From the NCBI GenBank assembly GCA_964353455.1, contig CAYGWP010000545.1:1-13233 (forward strand): a stretch of DNA of 13,233 nt, read 5' to 3'. The stretch is from CAYGWP01 sp964353455. GTDB lineage: Bacteria > Planctomycetota > Phycisphaerae > FEN-1346. The notes under the pieces are model-generated. The model had not been told where the DNA came from and did no database searches. It saw only the letters and a list, made by a program, of their open reading frames with translations. Numbering within the stretch: the stretch's first letter is position 1; each line of letters begins with the position of its first letter. The position numbers and the translations under genes are program-made. This document shows, one piece after another, positions 5,040 through 10,565 of this stretch.

Positions 5040-6926
5040 ATGGCCTTCCACGATTCCTTCGACATCATCGTCGTCGGCGGCGGGCACGCCGGCTGCGAGG
5101 CCGCCCTGGCCGCCGCACGCCTCGGCGCCCGCACAGCGCTTATCACCATCCGCTTTGACACCATCGCCCAGATGTCGTGCAACCCTGCGATCGGCGGCCT
5201 CGCAAAGGGCCAGATCGTCCGCGAGATCGACGCCCTCGGCGGCCTCATGGCCCGCGCGGCCGACGCCACCGCCATCCAGTACCGGCTCCTGAATCGCGGC
5301 AAAGGCCCCGCCGTCCGCGGCCCACGCGCCCAGTGCGACCGCCAGGCCTACGCCCGCGCAATGCAGGATGTACTGGGTGTTCGACGAGCCGCGGGCGTAG
5401 GCCCGCGGGTGCCTCCGAGTACCCCCGACCTTACGGTCGCGGCTCGACCGGCAGTTATCGAAGATGTCGTATGCGACGTGCTCGTCGCCGGCGGCCGCGC
5501 CGCGGGCGTCCGGTGCGAGACCGGCCGCGAGTTCGGGGCGCGGGCCGTCATCCTCACGACCGGCACGTTCCTTCGCGGCATGATGCACGTTGGCGCGAAG
5601 ATGTGGTCAGGCGGACGCATCGACGAACCGTCGGCCGAGGGCCTCTCGCCCAGCCTCGAGCGGCTCGGCCTTCGCCTGGGGCGACTGAAGACCGGCACGC
5701 CCCCGCGCATCGACGGCCGCACGCTCGACTACTCGCGCCTCCAGGAGCAGCCCGGCGACCCCGAACCGGTGCGGTTCTCTTTCGGCGCTTCGGCGTGCCC
5801 CGACTCTTCCGCGCCGGACTCCAGCGACTGGGTCTCCTGCTGGCTCACCCACACGACGCCCGAAGTGCACGAGATCATGCGTGCCGCCCTCGACCGGGCG
5901 CCCATGTACACCGGCCAGATCCGCTCCGTCGGGCCGCGATACTGCCCCAGCCTCGAAGCCAAGATCGTCCGGTTCCCCGACCGCGCCCGACACCAGGTCT
6001 TCCTCGAGCCCGAGGGCCGCGCTACGCCGGTCGTCTATTGTAACGGCATATCAACAAGCGTGCCCGAAGATGTCCAGGACCGCATCGTCCGCGCCATACC
6101 GGGCATGGAGCGCGCCGCCATCCTCCGCTACGGGTACGCCATCGAGTACGACTTCGTCCCGCCGACGCAAGTCCAGCCGACCCTTGAGGCCAAAACTGTC
6201 GAGGGCCTCTACCTGGCCGGGCAGATCAACGGCACGAGCGGCTACGAGGAAGCGGCGGGGCAGGGGCTTCTCGCGGGAATCAACGCGGCCAGGACGCTCC
6301 AACGCAAGGCCCCGATCGTCCTCAGGCGGGACCAGGCCTACATCGGCGTCCTCATCGACGACCTCGTCACAAAGGGCACCGAGGAACCGTACCGCATGTT
6401 CACGAGCCTGGCCGAATACCGCCTGCTCCTCAGGCACGACAACGCCGACCGGCGACTCATGTCCATAGGTCGAGAGGCCGGCCTCGTCTCCGATGAGGCT
6501 TGGCGCCGGCTCCGGGAGAAAGAGCGCGAGATCGCCGAGGCCCAGGCCCTCCTGGCCCGCACGCGCCTCGGCGGCCGCACCCTCGAGGACCTCCTCCGGC
6601 GGCCGGAGATGACCTGGGACCGCCTCGCCGCCCAGTCGCCCGGCCTTGCGGCCCACGCGATCTCGCCCGAGGCCCGCCAGGAGGTCGAGATCGAGACCAA
6701 GTACGCCGGCTACCTCGCCCGCCAGGCGATGCAAGTGGAGCGCGCGCGGCGGATGGAGGACCGCCTGATACCCGACGGCCTCGACTACGCGGCCGTCCCG
6801 CACCTTCGCATCGAGGCCCGCGAGAAACTCGCCCGCATCCGCCCCCGCTCCATCGGCCAGGCCGCACGCATCGCCGGCATCGGCCCCGCCGACCTCGCCG
6901 TCCTCATGATCCACCTGAAGCGGTAA
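5040..6926 (+). CDS. mnmG: tRNA uridine-5-carboxymethylaminomethyl modification enzyme MnmG (GidA)
   Basis: With MnmE this FAD protein installs the (carboxymethyl)aminomethyl group on wobble uridine U34 of certain tRNAs. The product is 628 aa, like E. coli MnmG. It begins with the FAD-binding VVGGGHAGCEAA (11-22), followed by NPAIGGLAKGQIVREIDALGG. Further on are VGPRYCPSLEAKIVRF, CNGISTSVPEDVQ, NGTSGYEEAAGQGLLAGINA and EPYRMFTSLAEYRLLLRHDN, all family hallmarks. The frame is open upstream to 4701, but ATG 5040 puts the Rossmann fold at the expected place. No Shine-Dalgarno is visible. Residues about 113-136 are encoded by a palindromic repeat and look like an insertion of roughly 15 residues between RAMQDVL and the next conserved strand. 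The gene is divergent from the sHsp cluster; no mnmE or rsmG (gidB) lies beside it. Confidence 0.97.
   Translation: MAFHDSFDIIVVGGGHAGCEAALAAARLGARTALITIRFDTIAQMSCNPAIGGLAKGQIVREIDALGGLMARAADATAIQYRLLNRGKGPAVRGPRAQCDRQAYARAMQDVLGVRRAAGVGPRVPPSTPDLTVAARPAVIEDVVCDVLVAGGRAAGVRCETGREFGARAVILTTGTFLRGMMHVGAKMWSGGRIDEPSAEGLSPSLERLGLRLGRLKTGTPPRIDGRTLDYSRLQEQPGDPEPVRFSFGASACPDSSAPDSSDWVSCWLTHTTPEVHEIMRAALDRAPMYTGQIRSVGPRYCPSLEAKIVRFPDRARHQVFLEPEGRATPVVYCNGISTSVPEDVQDRIVRAIPGMERAAILRYGYAIEYDFVPPTQVQPTLEAKTVEGLYLAGQINGTSGYEEAAGQGLLAGINAARTLQRKAPIVLRRDQAYIGVLIDDLVTKGTEEPYRMFTSLAEYRLLLRHDNADRRLMSIGREAGLVSDEAWRRLREKEREIAEAQALLARTRLGGRTLEDLLRRPEMTWDRLAAQSPGLAAHAISPEARQEVEIETKYAGYLARQAMQVERARRMEDRLIPDGLDYAAVPHLRIEAREKLARIRPRSIGQAARIAGIGPADLAVLMIHLKR
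5385..5446. repeat. Palindromic element inserted in frame within mnmG
   Basis: The outer arms CGAGCCGCG (5385-5393) and CGCGGCTCG (5438-5446) are perfect inverted repeats. Inside are a strong hairpin, CCGCGGGC-GTAG-GCCCGCGG (5389-5408), and a smaller one, CGACC-TTAC-GGTCG (5426-5439). The whole can fold as a cruciform. It is translated in frame as part of MnmG, giving GVRRAAGVGPRVPPS and flanking residues. The end resembles an ACGGTCGCGGCTC repeat I remember from planctomycete genomes (not checked). Confidence 0.7.
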
Positions 6927-6996
6927 CTGCCGGCCGGAACCTACTCCACTTGTGTGGGAGTGTGGTTGCCGCAGGCGACCGCGAGAGGCTTTTTCT

Positions 6997-7055
6997 CCCT
7001 CTCCCGTTAGCCTGCCCGCCCGTTGTATTGGCGGGTGGGAGAGGGTAGGGTGAGG
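6997..7055. repeat. CCCTCTCCC/GGGAGAGGG hairpin repeat, copy A
   Basis: CCCTCTCCC (6997-7005) and GGGAGAGGG (7037-7045) are perfect inverted arms. They are separated by 31 nt that contain a second inverted pair, CCCGCC/GGCGGG. The tail TAGGGTGAGG (7046-7055) is shared with copy B. It lies in the gap between the convergent mnmG and dtd. Confidence 0.75.
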
Positions 7056-7066
7056 CTCTCTTTTTT

Positions 7067-7099
7067 CCCTCTCCCCTTGTGGGAGAGGGTAGGGTGAGG
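7067..7099. repeat. CCCTCTCCC/GGGAGAGGG hairpin repeat, copy B
   Basis: CCCTCTCCC (7067-7075), a CTTGT loop and GGGAGAGGG (7081-7089) form a 9-bp hairpin, followed by the same TAGGGTGAGG tail as copy A. It is preceded by a run of six T (7061-7066). It may act as a structural end for mnmG transcripts, but no T tract follows the stem on either strand. Confidence 0.75.
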
Positions 7100-7139
7100 G
7101 GGGCCTTCAGTGGCGGGTTGCCCACCTGCCGCGCAGGAA

Positions 7140-7177
7140 CCCCTCACCCCTGTCCCTCTCCCGCAAGGGGAGAGGGG
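7140..7177. repeat. CCCTCTCCC/GGGAGAGGG hairpin repeat, copy C (inverted)
   Basis: CCCTCACCCC precedes CCCTCTCCC (7154-7162), GCAAG and GGGAGAGGG (7168-7176). This copy is inverted relative to A and B, because the CCCTCACCC tail now comes first. It ends 19 nt from the dtd stop. The face-to-face copies could fold with one another and separate the convergent mnmG and dtd transcripts. Confidence 0.75.
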
Positions 7178-7195
7178 AACGACGGCAACAGGTCT

Positions 7196-7633
7196 TCACA
7201 TATCCATAACAATCGTCACCGGCCCGTCGTTCACCAGCCGCACGTGCATGTGGGCGCCGAAGACGCCTTTGGCCGGCGGCAGGCCCAGCGCGGCGAGCGC
7301 GCCGCAGAAGACCTCGTAAAGAGGATTCGCCTTTTCCGGGGGCGCGGCATCGCTGAAACCGGGCCGGTTGCCCTTGCGAGTGTCGGCCAGCAGCGTAAAC
7401 TGGCTGACCGCAAGCACGGCCCCGCCCACATCCTGGACAGAGAGGTTCATCTTCCCCTCGGAATCCTCGAAGATGCGGAGTTTGGCCACCTTCGCCGCCA
7501 GCGCACGCGCAGTCTCCTCCGTATCGGCGTGCCCGACGCCCAGCAGCACCAGCAGACCCCGGCCGACCGCCCCCGTCGCCGCCCCCTCAACCGTCACGCT
7601 CGCCTCGCTCACCCGCTGTATCACCGCCCGCAT
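7196..7633 (-). CDS. dtd: D-aminoacyl-tRNA deacylase (D-tyrosyl-tRNA deacylase)
   Basis: This cytoplasmic, dimeric editing enzyme hydrolyses D-amino acids from mischarged tRNAs. The 145-aa product is the usual length. It has the family start MRAVIQRVSEASVTVEG, the SQFTLLADTRKGNRPGF segment holding the SQxTL motif (77-81), and the C-terminal NDGPVTI (135-141), which carries the Gly-cisPro motif that gives D-chirality selection. AAGGAGG lies about 5 nt before ATG 7633, which decides this start over an ATG seven codons upstream. The first 32 codons and the ribosome-binding region are duplicated at 8951-9065. This copy is complete and should be functional. It converges on mnmG and follows the Fic gene by 133 bp. 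Confidence 0.96.
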   Translation of the reverse strand: MRAVIQRVSEASVTVEGAATGAVGRGLLVLLGVGHADTEETARALAAKVAKLRIFEDSEGKMNLSVQDVGGAVLAVSQFTLLADTRKGNRPGFSDAAPPEKANPLYEVFCGALAALGLPPAKGVFGAHMHVRLVNDGPVTIVMDM

Positions 7634-7652
7634 GTGACCTCCTTCCCGCCGC
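7538..7652. repeat. 115-bp direct repeat, copy at intact dtd
   Basis: Covers the first 32 codons of dtd and its ribosome binding site. It matches 8951-9065 at 112 of 115 positions by eye; the differences are at 7556, 7630 and 7640. None of the three changes the shared 32 residues. Both copies lie in the same orientation, 1413 bp apart, and flank the Fic gene. Confidence 0.92.
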
Positions 7653-7726
7653 ACCCGCGGCCCAAGCAGGCAATTAAGTCGCGCGCCCCCGGAACTGCCT
7701 TACCCGCCATCCGCAGACAGCCCACC

Positions 7727-7767
7727 GTACCCAATTCCGTACCCAATTGATTGGGTAGTACCCAATT
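7727..7767. repeat. Cluster of GTACCCAATT repeats with an 18-bp palindrome
   Basis: GTACCCAATT occurs at 7727-7736 and 7739-7748, and GTACCCAATT again at 7758-7767. Between the last two lies an inverted copy, so that TACCCAATTGATTGGGTA (7740-7757) is an 8-bp palindrome around TG. The last copy runs into the Fic stop codon (7767-7769). It could be an operator array, or a decayed repeat of the kind found next to REP-associated transposases; no transposase is present. It is the only A+T-rich patch in this gap. Confidence 0.6.
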
Positions 7768-8825
7768 CAGGGGTTTCCCCAGCGGCGGGTCTTGCGCCAA
7801 GCGGCGTTCTGACCGCGGCTTAGGCATTCAACTTTGTCCTCGTCTTTGAGGGCCTTCAGGACTTTGCGGATCAGGTCCACTCCCACGCCGGGACATGCGG
7901 TCTGAATTGCGGCCACGCGGAACGGATCGGCTATCCGGCCGATGGCGCTGGTGACCACCTCGGTCTTGGCGCCCTTTGGCTGGGCCACTTGCCCCATGCG
8001 CGCCTCAAACTCGCCGTAGGCGCTCTTCAGGATATAAAGCAGGAAGTTGACGTACGGCCAGGGGTCATGTTTACCCTCGTGCCAACGGTGGGAACTCGTT
8101 TGGAGGGTCTCATAATAACGGTCCTTGTTCTCCTCGATGAGACGCTCCATGCTGATATAGCGCCCCACCTCGTAGCCCAAATGGTAGCAGCCCAGGAGCA
8201 GCAAGAGGCGCGACACGCGGCCGTTGCCGTCGCGAAACGGGTGGACGCAGAGAAAATCGAGGTTGAAGGCCGCCAGGGTGATCAGCGGATGAACCCACCG
8301 CTCCTTGAGGCAATCATCCCAAAGGGCAAGAAGTTTTTTCATCGCATCCGGGGTTCGGGCGGCCGGAACCGTCTTGAAGCGGACCCGCTCGCGGCCGTCG
8401 GCGAACCGCTCGATGATGTCGCCGTCCTTCTCTTTGTATCGCCCCGCATCCCATATCTGTCCGCGCGCCATGCTGTGCAATTGAAGTACGGTCTCCTCGG
8501 CAACGGGGATCGCGGCCCCTTGTTCGTGGATCCACTTCAAGGCGTCTCGGTAGCCACGCACTTCCTCTTCGTTGCGGTCCTTCAAGAGCGGCTTGCCGAA
8601 AACGATGGTGCCGATGCGGGCCTGGTCCACAGTCACGCCCTCGATGCGATTTGAGGAAACGGCGCTCTCGATAAGGGCGTGTTCGCGCAAGACCTTCAGA
8701 CGCTGGGGCGTTTGACGCGTAAACAGTTCCTGCTTGCCGCGCGCCTCACCCAGGTCGGCCAGATACCATGACGTGGCGGCAGGAACGGTCTCGGGCCGCG
8801 AGGAGAACTGGCGCAATGTCATCAC
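7767..8825 (-). CDS. Fic family protein (AMP-transferase) with C-terminal winged-helix-like region
   Basis: Fic enzymes transfer AMP (or another nucleotide part) to Ser/Thr/Tyr of target proteins. The 352-aa product has the complete active-site motif HPFRDGNGRVSR (195-206), including catalytic His195 and the anion-binding GNGR. The N-terminal helix carries SNRIEG (58-63), which fits the inhibitory S/T-x-x-x-E-G/N motif, so it is a self-inhibited class II Fic protein. A Fic_N-like region precedes the core. The last 70 residues, ending LIRKVLKALKDEDKVECL, look like a winged helix. GTG 8825 is 7 nt and ATG 8822 is 10 nt from AAGGAGG; either may start. The start overlaps the stop of the upstream hybrid frame (8822-8824). 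Fic genes are common companions of type I-like R-M loci. The target is unknown. Confidence 0.93.
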   Translation of the reverse strand: MMTLRQFSSRPETVPAATSWYLADLGEARGKQELFTRQTPQRLKVLREHALIESAVSSNRIEGVTVDQARIGTIVFGKPLLKDRNEEEVRGYRDALKWIHEQGAAIPVAEETVLQLHSMARGQIWDAGRYKEKDGDIIERFADGRERVRFKTVPAARTPDAMKKLLALWDDCLKERWVHPLITLAAFNLDFLCVHPFRDGNGRVSRLLLLLGCYHLGYEVGRYISMERLIEENKDRYYETLQTSSHRWHEGKHDPWPYVNFLLYILKSAYGEFEARMGQVAQPKGAKTEVVTSAIGRIADPFRVAAIQTACPGVGVDLIRKVLKALKDEDKVECLSRGQNAAWRKTRRWGNP

Positions 8826-8950
8826 GGTGCAGCCTCCTTGGCGGCCGGGCCGCGCACAAGTCTGACCTTACCGCAAAACCGGCTGTAGTCCACCTTTTTG
8901 TCCCGGTTCGCTCTGGTGCCGCTGGACCTCGGCCGCGCCGCCGTTCCGCC

Positions 8951-9046
8951 GCCCAGCAGCACCAGCAGCCCCCGGCCGACCGCCCCCGTCGCCGCCCCCT
9001 CAACCGTCACGCTCGCCTCGCTCACCCGCTGTATCACCGCCCTCAT
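8951..9046 (-). pseudogene. Truncated duplicate of dtd (first 32 codons)
   Basis: It translates from ATG 9046 to MRAVIQRVSEASV...GLLVLLG, residue for residue the same as the first 32 residues of the intact dtd at 7633. Homology then stops abruptly and the catalytic SQxTL and GP motifs are missing, so it cannot be active. Its upstream ribosome binding region is also copied, with one change in the Shine-Dalgarno area (AAGGGGG instead of AAGGAGG). Confidence 0.9.
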
Positions 9047-9065
9047 GTGACCCCCTTCCCGCCGC
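8951..9065. repeat. 115-bp direct repeat, copy at truncated dtd
   Basis: Partner of 7538-7652 (112 of 115 positions identical). Its right edge (9065) abuts the remnant of the R-M accessory gene. Its left edge (8951) abuts unrecognised sequence before the Fic gene. The pair brackets the Fic gene and would allow homologous loss of a 1413-bp segment. Confidence 0.92.
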
Positions 9066-9222
9066 GCACCTCGCATGATATTTCGATCCTGTGTGGCTGT
9101 ATATGCGCTCATGTACCAAGCGTTGAACGCCAGCCACGCCTTGACTAACTGACCGAGATAATCGATCTCGGACATTTGAAGCCAACGGTCCCTCTTGTCC
9201 GTAAAGGTGTTTGGCATGGGCT

Positions 9223-10563
9223 CTACTCTTGGCGCACAATAGCGTCCTCAACCATCTGCTTTGCATCGTCTAGCAACCGCCGTGCCTCGCGCCGCGCGGT
9301 GAAGGATTCCTTGACCTTGGCAACGATCATTCGTCGCGTGGCCGCGTCAGGCAGGCTTACGGGAAACTTCATCAGGTCCGGCGTTGATATGGCAGGGTAC
9401 ATCGACGCCGTAGTATGCAGGTCCAGCAGTTCGCACACCAGCGGCAGGCGCAGGTAAACAAGCAACAACTCTGGCTCGATGTCCGTGGGCTTCAACACGG
9501 CCAAGCCGGATGAACAGACATAACCGGCCTGATCGTGGGTCACGATTGCCGACAGGCGGCGTATCGGGCGCACGGTCGTTGTGATAACGTCGCCCGGCTG
9601 AACGATCCATTGGGCGCGGCTCGGCGTTTCTTCTCCCATGACGGAGTTTGATTCCGCCATGCCGCTAGCGCCCACGTCACCGATTTCAACATACTGGAAT
9701 TCAACGCCAGGCACGGGGCGGAAGCGGCGCGTGGCGAGTCTGGCAACGTCGGAAACCACGCGGCGGTCGCGCGACAGGGCGGCAATCAGGTTCTGCGCGC
9801 GCGGGTTGTGGTACTCGGCGTCCAGCCGCCCGGCGGCCGAAACATCCTTGTAACTCCGCTCATAGAACAGGCGCCGGGTTAGGTCCAACCTATCCAGTCC
9901 CAGGGCCGATACAAGAAACGTTTCCGCTTCGGCCAAGTAGCGATATGCCCTCTCGTTTGCCAGGTCAATCGCCTGCACCGCGCGCCTGTAATCCTTGTGG
10001 GGTGCAAGCACAATGGGAACGGGTATCCTTCGCAGGTTCTCCAGGATGATTCGGTCTCGACTGCCTCCCGTTGATTCACGCCGTACAAGGAAGTACCCCA
10101 CGTTAGAATTAAGATAACATGCCAAGAAATGGGGGTCGTAACCGGCCTTGAGTCTAATCTTGGCAATGTCTGCCGATATGTTGAAGACCGGTTCCGGTCT
10201 TAGGCAAACGGCGGCTTTGCCGTACCACTTGCCGGTTTTCGTCAGGAAGACAGCGCCCACTTCTGAACGCGCACGCGCAAGGGTTCTCTCATATTCCGGG
10301 TCGATCCTCAGTGTCGATGAATAGTCGATCCAGTGCTCGGATACGTCCTCGGAAGTTAGAAACAACACGCCCTGGGCTTGGTAGTTGCGCTTCAGGTGGT
10401 CTCCGTCGGTGATAATGTCAGCGATTTCCTCAAGGCGCTTCCAGCCCCCGCGATACGTTTTCACGGCCTTCTCGTACCGCAACAATTCGGGTTGGTAATA
10501 CTCGGCGTCAAGGCGTCGCCCAGCAGCAAGAGACTTCAAGCGAATTTCGCTCCAAACGGCCAT
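9223..10563 (-). CDS. hsdS: Type I-like restriction-modification specificity subunit (HsdS/BcgIB type)
   Basis: This subunit recognises the DNA target for the methylase. The 446-aa product starts MAVWSEIRLK; ATG 10563 follows a GGAGG by 8 nt and the methylase stop by 2 bp, which argues against the 16-codon longer frame. It has the two-half layout of HsdS. AAGRRLDAEYYQP (13-25) opens the first half and SAAGRLDAEYHNP (242-254) the second. Each is followed by a target recognition domain (about 42-185 and 262-405) and a helical spacer (about 190-240 and 405-446). The TRD motifs KTGKWYGKAAVC and SSGLAVLKPT are typical. Two unlike TRDs predict an asymmetric, bipartite recognition sequence. Base composition is lower in G+C than in mnmG or lon, as in the methylase gene. 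Confidence 0.92.
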   Translation of the reverse strand: MAVWSEIRLKSLAAGRRLDAEYYQPELLRYEKAVKTYRGGWKRLEEIADIITDGDHLKRNYQAQGVLFLTSEDVSEHWIDYSSTLRIDPEYERTLARARSEVGAVFLTKTGKWYGKAAVCLRPEPVFNISADIAKIRLKAGYDPHFLACYLNSNVGYFLVRRESTGGSRDRIILENLRRIPVPIVLAPHKDYRRAVQAIDLANERAYRYLAEAETFLVSALGLDRLDLTRRLFYERSYKDVSAAGRLDAEYHNPRAQNLIAALSRDRRVVSDVARLATRRFRPVPGVEFQYVEIGDVGASGMAESNSVMGEETPSRAQWIVQPGDVITTTVRPIRRLSAIVTHDQAGYVCSSGLAVLKPTDIEPELLLVYLRLPLVCELLDLHTTASMYPAISTPDLMKFPVSLPDAATRRMIVAKVKESFTARREARRLLDDAKQMVEDAIVRQE

Positions 10564-10565
10564 TA

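Larger units (their letters stand above)
8822..9217 (-). pseudogene. Chimeric reading frame: truncated HEPN-like R-M accessory gene joined to a dtd 5' fragment
   Basis: One open frame of 131 codons made of three parts. Residues 1-48 (9217-9074) contain DYLGQLVKAWLAFNAWYMSAY. This resembles the N terminus of small HEPN-like proteins I recall beside N-6 methylase/HsdS genes, but it breaks off after TQDRNIM. Next come 10 junction residues and the first 32 residues of Dtd. The last 42 residues (ending KVRLVRGPAAKEAAP) are unrecognised and overlap the Fic start. The ATG is 5 bp behind the hsdS stop, so the frame is probably still co-transcribed. The family assignment rests on the short KAWxAFNAWY-like motif and is tentative. 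I consider it a broken gene, although a translated fusion cannot be excluded. Confidence 0.6.

Noticed and set aside
4503..5588. Minus-strand frame of 361 codons across the start of mnmG and Hsp20 copy 4
   Set aside because: It overlaps two certain genes in other frames and has low-complexity composition with no recognisable motif.
6051..6914. Minus-strand frame of 287 codons opposite mnmG
   Set aside because: Antisense shadow of a conserved gene; no ribosome binding site and no similarity I recognise.
7067..7099. Classical Rho-independent terminator for mnmG or dtd
   Set aside because: The 9-bp hairpin is strong, but no T tract follows it on either strand; listed as a repeat only.
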